Positions 1 through 5,798 are shown, counted from the stretch's first letter. The stretch: 5,993 nt of DNA from Bacteroidales bacterium (GCA_031259205.1 JAIRLS010000280.1:1-5993), one strand, 5' to 3'. Notes: generated from the letters alone by a model not told the origin. Translations and numbers: made by a program.

Positions 1-95
1 AAATAGACTGTGTGCAATTTCTTTTGAATTTTTCCACAGGGATATTGAAATCTTTCGTAATTTAACCGCCGGATTTCTTCTTCGCAGAGATTCAT
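1..95 (-). CDS. Transposase-like helix-turn-helix protein, N-terminal fragment (runs off left edge)
   Basis: The minus strand is open from an ATG at 95-93 to the left edge, giving 31 residues. The fragment starts MNLCEEEIRRLNYERF and continues with a Tyr-Pro-Cys-x-Lys-Ile-Gln-Lys-x-Leu-His pattern at about residues 18-28. From memory, that pattern resembles the start of IS630-type transposases of Bacteroidota, which often begin with a Y-P-C-P-x-(I/V)-Q-K-R-(L/I)-H stretch before a helix-turn-helix domain. Such a protein would bind the element's ends and cut DNA with a C-terminal DDE domain, none of which is visible here. The start codon lies 4 bases after a 12-bp hairpin arm, which may control translation. 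The identification rests on a short match, so an ordinary HTH regulator is possible. Confidence 0.5.
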   Translation of the reverse strand, partial: MNLCEEEIRRLNYERFQYPCGKIQKKLHTVY

Positions 96-99
96 TTCT

Positions 100-143
100 G
101 TAAGCATCTTTTTATTGGATTTGACAACCACAAAGATGCTTAC
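100..143 (-). promoter_or_regulatory. Perfect 12-bp inverted repeat just before the transposase start
   Basis: GTAAGCATCTTT (100-111) and AAAGATGCTTAC (132-143) are exact reverse complements separated by 20 bases. On the minus strand the proximal arm ends 4 bases before the ATG at 95, so a folded RNA would bury the ribosome-binding region. On the plus strand the repeat is followed by a run of eight T (144-151), so it could instead act as an intrinsic terminator for plus-strand transcription entering from the element. Both roles would limit damage from, or activation by, outside transcription. Confidence 0.65.
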
Positions 144-159
144 TTTTTTTTGTTTTCAA
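131..159 (-). promoter_or_regulatory. Candidate Bacteroidota promoter for the transposase gene
   Basis: On the minus strand a TTG (159-157) is followed after 18 bases by CATCTTTG (138-131). This is one mismatch from the fixed bases of the Bacteroidota -7 box TAnnTTTG, at nearly the usual -33/-7 spacing. Transcription would begin near 124-125, inside the loop of the 100-143 hairpin. The native message would then lack the distal arm and stay unfolded. The call is based on motif only. Confidence 0.35.
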
Positions 160-339
160 CTCACTATTTTAAACCGCGCGAGGTATAATCAGCATAATAC
201 AAGTTGCCCCAAAGAAGAGAATATACATCGTCTCTGGCTTCTACTCAGGTGGGAAACTTTAGTATAATGACCTACCGTAATCAAAAAGATGTAGGTAGTT
301 AGGAAATCAGAGAGGTTAATTGCTTATGTTTGTTGTATT

Positions 340-686
340 AATGATTGTAACCAATACCTGATTTTGTTCATCCTCATTCAATCGATTGCGTAGTTTTGAC
401 AAACTTATTCCCATCGCATCATACAAAGGAGTGCATGCACTCGGGTTAAACTCTCTCATTTTAAGATTCGTTACTTTACTGATAGGTTTGTCTTCCATAA
501 TAGTTCTTATTCCGTCGGAGTTAAAAAACACCATAGTAACAAAATACTCCTGAAACTCTTTATGTGTTTCTTGTGCCGATTGGATGGATTGTAGGGTTTC
601 ATTTAGTCCATTAACAGCGGGTTTGTGAATTGACTGCATGGAGCCACTTCATCTAAAATGATTAAATTGTACACTTTTACTTTCAT
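340..686 (-). pseudogene. VWA (MIDAS) domain protein, frameshifted and truncated
   Basis: Reading from ATG 686-684, the protein starts MKVKVYNLIILDE and then runs out of frame. Continuing in the next frame (from 648) gives SGSMQSIHKPAVNGLNETLQ and about 100 more residues. Restoring one base makes Asp-Glu-Ser-Gly-Ser, the DxSxS metal-binding (MIDAS) motif of von Willebrand factor A domains. The MIDAS threonine is visible in the Cys-Thr-Pro-Leu-Tyr-Asp-Ala stretch. Homology stops after Val-Thr-Ile-Ile, where the family normally continues Thr-Asp-Gly. From there the frame runs into foreign sequence and stops at 316. Intact relatives are, from memory, roughly 200 or more residues, so around half is missing. 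Such standalone VWA proteins resemble TerY-like proteins found in tellurite/stress or signalling clusters. With a broken MIDAS and no C-terminal half it is almost certainly nonfunctional, unless the frameshift is a sequencing error. Confidence 0.8.
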
Positions 687-744
687 GATAGTTACTTTTA
701 ATTGTTTTACAGTGCAAATATCTCTATTTTAATGAAGCCAGTTT

Positions 745-794
745 GATTTCTGCAACCTTGCAGATTAAATCTTATCAACAAGATTGCAGAAATC
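745..794. repeat. Nested palindromes between divergent genes
   Basis: GATTTCTGCAA (745-755) is perfectly repeated in inverted form as TTGCAGAAATC (784-794), with 28 bases between. Inside are a second inverted pair, CTGCAA (750-755) / TTGCAG (758-763), and a palindrome AGATT-A-AATCT (762-772). The motif TTGCAGA therefore occurs twice directly and once inverted within 50 bases. It lies between the broken VWA gene and the divergent plus-strand gene, just upstream of a -7 box. An operator for a dimeric repressor or a recombinase/element end are both possible; nothing visible decides between them. Confidence 0.6.
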
Positions 795-816
795 GCCATA
801 TAAGGAGAAAGATTCG

Positions 817-824
817 TATTTTTG
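817..824 (+). promoter_or_regulatory. -7 promoter box for the unknown gene at 851
   Basis: TATTTTTG matches the Bacteroidota -7 consensus TAnnTTTG exactly. It would place transcription start near 831, about 20 bases before the ATG at 851. I see no good TTTG -33 box at the usual 19-21 base spacing, so the call is moderate. It supports ATG 851 over the earlier TTG start at 743, which would lie upstream of the promoter. Confidence 0.4.
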
Positions 825-850
825 TAGTTAATAAGCAAATCGTTGAAATT

Positions 851-1294
851 ATGATATATAGCAAATTCTTTAAGGGAAAGCGGTCTGAATGGAAAAACAG
901 TAAACAGTTTCTTAAATCAACAACAGATTTGAGATTATTGCCCGAGCAAGTCATTTATGTGGAAGGTAGCTACAATGGCAAGATAAATAAGATTATTAGT
1001 AAAAAATACGATGAGATATCTGTTAAATTAAAATCCTCTAAATTATCTGCTGAATTTATTTATTTTCCGTTTGTAGCCAGACAGTTACAAGATAGTACTT
1101 CGCTCACTTATATTCTTAAATATTATTATCCCAGTCTTAGCAAGGTGATGAGTATTCAAGATGTTTCCGCCGTTTTTCAAACGGATATCATTTCGCATCC
1201 GCTATTTTCCTGTCTTGAATATAATGAGAAAATCAATCCGGTTTTTTTCGTTATGAGGGAAAAGATAAAGAAAATTTGTTTCCCACATGTTTAG
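851..1294 (+). CDS. Hypothetical protein, 147 aa, function unknown
   Basis: I do not recognise this family. The protein starts MIYSKFFKGKRSEWKN and is rich in Lys, Ile, Tyr and Ser, with a strongly basic character. It has no signal peptide, no transmembrane segment and no obvious catalytic motif. A central stretch, Val-Ile-Tyr-Val-Glu-Gly-Ser-Tyr-Asn-Gly (about residues 34-43), looks like a beta-hairpin. The C-terminal half has alternating hydrophobic segments such as Phe-Ile-Tyr-Phe-Pro-Phe. The in-frame open region extends back to a TTG at 743, but those codons cover the palindromes and the promoter box, so ATG 851 is preferred. The coding sequence is clearly more AT-rich than the operon to its right, which fits acquired or accessory DNA. 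It stands alone, divergent from the broken VWA gene and convergent with the glycolipid operon. The ORF is long enough to be probably real, but it could be a remnant of a larger gene. Confidence 0.55.
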   Translation: MIYSKFFKGKRSEWKNSKQFLKSTTDLRLLPEQVIYVEGSYNGKINKIISKKYDEISVKLKSSKLSAEFIYFPFVARQLQDSTSLTYILKYYYPSLSKVMSIQDVSAVFQTDIISHPLFSCLEYNEKINPVFFVMREKIKKICFPHV

Positions 1295-1370
1295 TATTTT
1301 TGGAAGCGGTTTAGAAATAGCTCGTTCCGTTCATCTCCATTATGGTTGCCGAATCCGTAAGTTATGATTT

Positions 1371-2213
1371 TCATGCGGAATCGCCTTTATCCCGATCCGG
1401 CAGTCCAGAAACCAGGCGCTGCATCCAGTGGGCCCATTCCTGATAGTTTTTTGTGTGATCGAACGTTTGCCAGGGAACAGGTTTGCCGATATGCAAAGTG
1501 AAGGTACGGCCCCGTTGCCTGAAAAATTCGCGGGCAAAGAGCATGACTTCGAAATTGATTTTTGAGTGAATACGTTTCCGGAAATTCTCAATACGGTAAA
1601 ACAGTTCCGAATTGCTTGCTTCAAAATACAGCGGCACTACATCGCGTTCGTGTTCAACGGCCACTTTAATGAAATGCTTGTGCCATTCATGCTCTGTTAT
1701 TTTCCCTTTTGATTTATACGCTGTAACTCCAGCCGGAAAAACAACAAGATGATAGTCCGTTTCGTAAAAGTCCCTGATTTGACGGAGGCTTTCCCTGTCT
1801 TGCTGCCGGCGCCTGTGTACGGGTAAAAACAATTCCTTCAAAGGAATAAAAACAGTCAGAAATTCATTGGCATAGAACTTGATTTTGCAGTCATACCTGC
1901 GTCCGAGAACATGCGCGATGCAAATGGCTTCTGCCCCGCCCTGAGGATGGTTGCATGCAAAGACAAGCCTGCGTCCGTCGGACGGAAGATGCTCTTCGCC
2001 TGCAACCCTGCATGTGAAGCGAAGTTGTTCCATGCACGAATCAATAAAATCGAGGTTTTTCCTGCCGGGTGCATTGGCAAAAAGCGAATTGATGTCATCC
2101 TGATGCACGATTTTTTTGAGGAGATTCAGTACGAATCCGGGCAGTTTCCTGTCTGGGAATCTTTCGGCCATTAGCTGTCCGATATCTATCCGGTATGTTT
2201 CCTGGTTCTGCAT
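1371..2213 (-). CDS. Lysophospholipid acyltransferase family protein (PlsC/OlsA-like)
   Basis: This is a 280-residue acyltransferase of the PlsC superfamily, which moves an acyl chain from acyl-ACP or acyl-CoA to a lysolipid or similar acceptor at the inner membrane. The first 75 residues match the N-terminal extension typical of Bacteroidota members (Leu-Pro-Gly-Phe-Val-Leu-Asn at 24-30). The catalytic block is Cys-Asn-His-Pro-Gln-Gly-Gly-Ala-Glu at 87-95, where His89 is the presumed base. Relatives usually read NHPxGxxDG, so the acidic partner is Glu95 instead of Asp. The phosphate-binding block is FPAGVTAYKSKGKI at 159-172, and a Val-Val-Pro-Leu-Tyr-Phe motif follows at 192-197. No clear membrane span is visible. 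It is the last gene of the operon, 12 bp after the second glycosyltransferase. Acylation of the glycolipid made by its neighbours is the inferred role; a lysophosphatidate or ornithine/glycine-lipid acceptor is possible. Confidence 0.85.
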   Translation of the reverse strand: MQNQETYRIDIGQLMAERFPDRKLPGFVLNLLKKIVHQDDINSLFANAPGRKNLDFIDSCMEQLRFTCRVAGEEHLPSDGRRLVFACNHPQGGAEAICIAHVLGRRYDCKIKFYANEFLTVFIPLKELFLPVHRRRQQDRESLRQIRDFYETDYHLVVFPAGVTAYKSKGKITEHEWHKHFIKVAVEHERDVVPLYFEASNSELFYRIENFRKRIHSKINFEVMLFAREFFRQRGRTFTLHIGKPVPWQTFDHTKNYQEWAHWMQRLVSGLPDRDKGDSA

Positions 2214-2225
2214 TACGTTGGGGGA

Positions 2226-3389
2226 TTACGTACGGTTTATGCCGAGACTTTTAAAAACGCCGTAATATGCTTCTACCATTTGTTCCCGGCTGTAATTTGC
2301 TCCGGTAAACCGGCTGAACCGGTCTTTGCAAGATTTGTAAAAACCGGTATTATGCGCAAAATCATTCAGCGTTTCCACCCATACCCCGGCATTCCCCGGA
2401 GGCAGGAGAAAACCGTTCCTGCCGTTTATTATGGCGCCTGGGATGCCGTCAATGTCCGAGGCAAAGACCGGTGCACCGTGAGCGGATGCTTCAAGGCATA
2501 CCAGACCGAAACCTTCCATGTCTCCTTCCACTGCAATGTTCGGCATCACGAAAGCATCGGCTTTATTGTATAACATTTCGACTTCTGAATATGGTAAACA
2601 TCCCAAATGGCTGATGCAGGGAGTTTGGCTGATGATTTTCCGCAACCGTCTTTCGTCCGAGAAGTATCCGAAAAAAAGCATCACTTTCTCTCTCGGCTTT
2701 TCGGGCAACAGGAAGACCATCCTTTCCAGTAAGGCAGGCTTATGATGGAAAGGGCCTGTGACAATCAGATAAAACTGTTCCTGCAACTGCGGAAATACAT
2801 GCTCCGCGAACCACGAAAAGCCTTTCCTTTTCACTGGCCGGCCGGTCATCATCAGGATTTGCCGGCCTGACGCATCAATCCGTTTTGCCGATAACCAGTC
2901 TCGAAAAACGCTTTCCGGCGTATCCCGGAGAGGCGAGACGTCTATGCCGTTGGGTATCACCACAAGTTTCCTCGAATCTATGCCCAAGGCAATGGCTTTT
3001 CGGGCGGTGGCGCTGCTTACAGCAATCATTTGGTTATAAAAATTGAGGCGCCTGAAAATATATTTATGATATATCCGGCTCGGAAAAACAACATCCAGTC
3101 CGTGCAGAGTAACCACATACGATATATGCCCGTACAGTTTCGTAAATGAACAGAAAGCGGCAATCAGTGCATCGTTGAAGTAAATAATGTCGATTTGCGG
3201 ATGTGTCCTGCATATCTGTCCGATCTTCCGGCGGAGAGACAGGAAAAACGACAACCTGCTTCTTTTGCTGTCGTATATCAGGCGATGTGTTTTACATTTT
3301 CTTTCCATGCCTGTCACCAGTTCGTAACAGTGCTTTTCCATTCCTCCCGTCGAAGGCGGGAATTTATGACTAACAAACAGTATCTCCAT
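2226..3389 (-). CDS. Glycosyltransferase family 4 (GT-B, retaining), 387 aa
   Basis: This is a GT4-type glycosyltransferase that would move a sugar from a nucleotide-diphosphate donor to a lipid or saccharide acceptor at the cytoplasmic face of the membrane. The N-terminal domain starts MEILFVSHKFPPSTGGMEKH; the Pro-Pro-x-x-Gly-Gly-Met-Glu loop (11-18) is typical of the family. Thr-Leu-His-Gly-Leu-Asp-Val lies at 94-100 and Pro-Asn-Gly-Ile-Asp at 146-150. The C-terminal donor domain begins near 178 with Gly-Arg-Pro-Val-Lys-Arg-Lys-Gly (183-190). The E-x7-E motif is Glu292 to Glu300, in EGFGLVCLEASAHGAPVFAS. Length is normal for the family. The ATG lies inside the end of the preceding membrane-protein gene, overlapping it by 20 bases, so translation is probably coupled. 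The donor sugar cannot be read from sequence. Confidence 0.9.
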   Translation of the reverse strand: MEILFVSHKFPPSTGGMEKHCYELVTGMERKCKTHRLIYDSKRSRLSFFLSLRRKIGQICRTHPQIDIIYFNDALIAAFCSFTKLYGHISYVVTLHGLDVVFPSRIYHKYIFRRLNFYNQMIAVSSATARKAIALGIDSRKLVVIPNGIDVSPLRDTPESVFRDWLSAKRIDASGRQILMMTGRPVKRKGFSWFAEHVFPQLQEQFYLIVTGPFHHKPALLERMVFLLPEKPREKVMLFFGYFSDERRLRKIISQTPCISHLGCLPYSEVEMLYNKADAFVMPNIAVEGDMEGFGLVCLEASAHGAPVFASDIDGIPGAIINGRNGFLLPPGNAGVWVETLNDFAHNTGFYKSCKDRFSRFTGANYSREQMVEAYYGVFKSLGINRT

Positions 3390-4362
3390 GATTTTTCATT
3401 GAGTTTTTCACGCTTTTCAAGCGTACGTAAAAAAATAGCGCCATTCCGCCCCAAAACAACTGTCGCGCTCGCCGGAGAATGGAAACCGACAGCCAGAGGT
3501 AAGACGAATCCATGCCCAGCAGATGCAGGGCACACCGGTTTATCAGCTCTTCGGCGCCCAGTTGTCCGGGAATGAAAGCGGCCGTCGATTTCAGTACTAT
3601 GATCAGGGTATCCAGGAAGAGGCTATCCCATACATCAATCGGATAATGTAGAAAGTACAGGATAAAAAACAGTTCCAGAGAACCTAAAATCCAGTGTGCG
3701 GAGAATAGGAGGAATGCGGCGGTCGTCTTCCCTGGATGTATGCGGATGTGCGCCGCCAGCAGGAAACGCATTTCCCCGATTCGGGAGATGATTTTGTGCA
3801 GTTTATTCTTTTTCAGGCCGCTTACCGTTTCTTTACCCTTCCTCAACAGCAGGAAGGCCAAGCCCGAAACGACAAGCAGCAACACAAGGAAACAGAGCCG
3901 GACGGCAAATATCATTTCCTGCGACAATTTGTCTGAAAGGAAAAACATGAACCGTACAAGTACGATGACAAGCAACAGGAGCTGGCTTAGTATCATTAAG
4001 ATGCGCGCCAGCAAAGCAGATTTCAGGGCGTCCTGTTTTTCCACGCCTTCCCCGGTCAGCATCTGGGTGTTGAACAGTTCCCCGGCAATGGCGCCGGTAG
4101 GGTTGAACATGAGGATGGCATTTCCCGTTTGACGAATCATGAACAGTCGCGCCAAAGGCGGTTTCCGGCGGGAAACGATGCAGCATTTCCAGCCACATGC
4201 CCCGACAAGACCGGCCAGGAAAGTGGCTACAAGGATGAACGCCGAGTAAAAGCCCAACTGCCTTATCAAATGGAGAGAAGCTCCAACATTCGTCGCTCTC
4301 AGGAAAATAAAAAAACAGACAAGGATGCTGACGGCAAGCAATATTCGCAGCGTTTTTTTCAT
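3370..4362 (-). CDS. LPG-synthase-TM / flippase-like integral membrane protein
   Basis: This 330-residue polytopic protein has about seven or eight hydrophobic segments, roughly at residues 5-26, 38-60, 115-141, 150-175, 212-237, 245-268 and 287-313. It resembles the lysylphosphatidylglycerol synthase transmembrane family (PF03706), which lacks the catalytic aminoacyl-transfer domain when standalone, as here. Two conserved blocks are seen: Asn-Pro-Thr-Gly-Ala-Ile-Ala-Gly-Glu-Leu (87-96) and Phe-Ile-Pro-Gly-Gln-Leu-Gly-Ala-Glu-Glu (263-272). Both match the G-rich plus acidic signatures of that family. Members next to glycosyltransferases are commonly annotated flippase-like, and HpnL of hopanoid clusters is a relative; actual lipid transport is inferred rather than shown. 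The start is 3 bp after the stop of the upstream glycosyltransferase, and the 3' end overlaps the next gene by 20 bases. It is the likely membrane component of the glycolipid pathway. Confidence 0.8.
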   Translation of the reverse strand: MKKTLRILLAVSILVCFFIFLRATNVGASLHLIRQLGFYSAFILVATFLAGLVGACGWKCCIVSRRKPPLARLFMIRQTGNAILMFNPTGAIAGELFNTQMLTGEGVEKQDALKSALLARILMILSQLLLLVIVLVRFMFFLSDKLSQEMIFAVRLCFLVLLLVVSGLAFLLLRKGKETVSGLKKNKLHKIISRIGEMRFLLAAHIRIHPGKTTAAFLLFSAHWILGSLELFFILYFLHYPIDVWDSLFLDTLIIVLKSTAAFIPGQLGAEELINRCALHLLGMDSSYLWLSVSILRRARQLFWGGMALFFYVRLKSVKNSMKNHGDTVC

Positions 4363-4365
4363 CCG

Positions 4366-5532
4366 TCAAACCACAAGCAGGTTATAATAGGACAGGGATT
4401 TCAAGTCATCAAAATATTCGGAAACCAGATGCTCCCATATATATTTTTTGCTGCTTTCCAGTTCCTTTTCGGAAAATTGTCCGGCCAGTTCGGGATGTTC
4501 AATGATTTCGGTTATCCGGCTCAGGAATCCGGACACATCGTACGGACTGCATTTGAAACCATTTACTCCATCTTCGATGAAATCACGGCTACCGCCGCTG
4601 TCGGCTATCACGCAGGGCAATCCCGAAGCCATGGCTTCCAGTACCACGTTGCCGAAAGTTTCCGTTACGGAAGGAAAAAAGAAAACACTCGACGATGCAT
4701 AGATTTCCGCCAGTCGCTCATGCCCTACATGCCCGAGGAATACGGCTCCGGGCATTCGCTTTTCAACGGCTTCACGCGCCACGCCTTCGCCTGCAATCAC
4801 AAAATTGTATTTCAGGCGCCGCTGTAGCGTCAGGTCATAAAGTCCGATCAGGGTTTGCAGATTCTTCTCCCATACAAGCCGGCTTGCAAACAGGATACAG
4901 GGATTGTCATTGCCTGTGAGTGATTTCATCAGCGCCGGGTTGCGTTTGGCCGGAGAAAAAAGCGCCCGGTCGATACCCCGCTTCCACAATTTCATCACAT
5001 CAGGCCGGACGCCCTCGGACGCCAGTTCTCGCATGATGCTGCCCGAAGGCACATAAACCGTATCGCACTGGTTATAAAACGACTTGAGTATGCCCCTGAC
5101 CCGCTGCCTGGCGAAATCTATCAGAAACGGGAAATTCCCTACATAGTAATCTACGTAACTGATAAAATGCGTATGATAAATCGAGATGACCGGCGCCCCC
5201 AGGCGTTTGGCCGCCTTCAGTGCGTAATTGCCGAGCAGGGAAGGCGTGGAAATATGAATTACATCGGGCGAGAATGCCTGCAGTTCCCTGTCCAGTTCCG
5301 TTTTCTGCAACAGCGGGGCTGCAAAGCGGTAACTTTTATTGCCGGGAACGCCCAGCGTGTTGATATGAATACATCTAAACCCGTTGATATGCTCCGGTCC
5401 TAAACCGCAAACAAACAGGAAATCGAACTGGTCGGCGGGAATCCTCCCGATCAGTTGAAACATGGTTCTCGACGCCCCGTCGAAGTCGCATATTAAAACA
5501 TCCGCAAAAAATACAACTCTAACCTTCTCCAT
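4366..5532 (-). CDS. Glycosyltransferase family 4 (SQD2/MgtA-like), 388 aa
   Basis: This is the first gene of the operon, a GT-B fold retaining glycosyltransferase. The N-terminal domain has a Asp-Gly-Ala-Ser-Arg-Thr-Met loop (18-24), then Pro-Asp-Val-Ile-His-Ile-Ser-Thr-Pro (89-97) and Ile-Tyr-His-Thr-His-Phe (118-123). That pattern resembles SQD2 sulfoquinovosyl- and MgtA/PimB-type mannosyltransferases acting on diacylglycerol or phosphatidylinositol-like lipids. The donor domain has Ser-Arg-Leu-Val-Trp-Glu-Lys-Asn (217-224), where Arg and Lys would hold the donor diphosphate, Gly-Glu-Gly (248-250), and the E-x7-E pair Glu291/Glu299 in SVTETFGNVVLEAMASGLP. Length is normal. An in-frame TAA lies 15 bases upstream of the ATG, so the start is well defined. 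A good -7 promoter box lies about 60 bases upstream. A lipid acceptor is inferred from the family resemblance and the acyltransferase and flippase-like neighbours; the sugar is unknown. Confidence 0.9.
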   Translation of the reverse strand: MEKVRVVFFADVLICDFDGASRTMFQLIGRIPADQFDFLFVCGLGPEHINGFRCIHINTLGVPGNKSYRFAAPLLQKTELDRELQAFSPDVIHISTPSLLGNYALKAAKRLGAPVISIYHTHFISYVDYYVGNFPFLIDFARQRVRGILKSFYNQCDTVYVPSGSIMRELASEGVRPDVMKLWKRGIDRALFSPAKRNPALMKSLTGNDNPCILFASRLVWEKNLQTLIGLYDLTLQRRLKYNFVIAGEGVAREAVEKRMPGAVFLGHVGHERLAEIYASSSVFFFPSVTETFGNVVLEAMASGLPCVIADSGGSRDFIEDGVNGFKCSPYDVSGFLSRITEIIEHPELAGQFSEKELESSKKYIWEHLVSEYFDDLKSLSYYNLLVV

Positions 5533-5553
5533 AAATATTGATCTTTACTGAAT

Positions 5554-5573
5554 TGGACAATCATGTCTGTCCA
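5554..5573 (-). promoter_or_regulatory. Small hairpin in the operon leader
   Basis: TGGACA (5554-5559) and TGTCCA (5568-5573) are exact reverse complements with an 8-base loop. The hairpin would lie in the 5' leader, about 21 bases before the first glycosyltransferase start and just after the predicted transcription start. It could be an operator or a leader stem that stabilises the mRNA. The repeat is short and may be chance. Confidence 0.3.
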
Positions 5574-5591
5574 CTTCCTTTTTTGACACTG

Positions 5592-5599
5592 CAAAACTA
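5592..5599 (-). promoter_or_regulatory. -7 promoter box of the glycolipid operon
   Basis: The minus strand reads TAGTTTTG, an exact match to the Bacteroidota -7 consensus TAnnTTTG. A T-rich TTTTTC about 16 bases upstream is a weak -33 candidate. Transcription would start near 5585, leaving a leader of about 50 bases before the ATG at 5532. No other promoter of this quality is seen before the later genes, which supports a single operon transcript. Confidence 0.5.
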
Positions 5600-5777
5600 T
5601 ATTAATAATGTGACGAAAAAGTTGCGTAAACGGCAAGTCTCTGTTACAAAGAAAGAATCCCGATATGTAATTTTGTTGTTGCAATACAGTAAGAAATACA
5701 ATAGTGTTCTCCAAAGTATGCCAACTTAGACAAAAACCGAAATTTAAACAGTCTCTCGGCACAGCCTGATTAGGTAT

Positions 5778-5795
5778 GCCCCCTCTGAGGCGGGC
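5778..5795. repeat. GC-rich hairpin
   Basis: GCCCCCT (5778-5784) pairs with AGGCGGGC (5788-5795) around a 3-base loop, leaving one bulged base. It is followed on the plus strand by a T-rich but broken tract (GCTTTGTCATTTT). It may be a weak terminator, but no gene that it would serve is visible upstream on the plus strand. Confidence 0.4.
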
Positions 5796-5798
5796 GCT

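Larger units (their letters stand above)
1..339 (-). mobile_element. Partial insertion sequence (promoter-proximal end), cut by the left window edge
   Basis: This stretch is read as the upstream end of an insertion sequence. It holds the first 31 codons of a transposase-like protein on the minus strand, a hairpin before the start codon, and about 195 bases with no open frame. The right boundary is placed at 339/340 because homology to a VWA protein stops abruptly there, after the codons for Val-Thr-Ile-Ile and one further A. The expected next VWA codons would be Thr-Asp-Gly (ACN GAY GGN), so the target would read ATTAC, which contains a TA. That fits the TA target preference of IS630/Tc1-type elements. 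The leader also has a short inverted repeat (ACCTAC 270-275 / GTAGGT 291-296). The other terminus lies outside the window, so terminal inverted repeats and the target duplication cannot be confirmed. The family assignment is tentative. Confidence 0.5.

Noticed and set aside
184..268. Two TATAAT strings (184-189 and 263-268) as sigma-70 promoters
   Set aside because: No suitable -35 box or downstream plus-strand gene is present, and Bacteroidota mainly use TAnnTTTG-type promoters.
743..850. Upstream extension of the unknown plus-strand gene from a TTG codon
   Set aside because: The extra 36 codons overlap the palindromes and the -7 box at 817-824, and start at a rare TTG. ATG 851 fits the promoter better.
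1287..1367. 26-codon plus-strand open frame just after the unknown gene
   Set aside because: It is too short to support alone. It could be a frameshifted C-terminus of the 851 gene, but no homology is visible to decide.
3740..4132. Plus-strand open frames opposite the membrane-protein gene, and similar frames opposite the other operon genes
   Set aside because: They are antisense shadows of well-supported genes, with low-complexity or biased residues and no family features.
5493..5762. Minus-strand 89-codon open frame over the operon leader
   Set aside because: It runs through the promoter and the start of the glycosyltransferase in another frame and shows no recognisable protein features.
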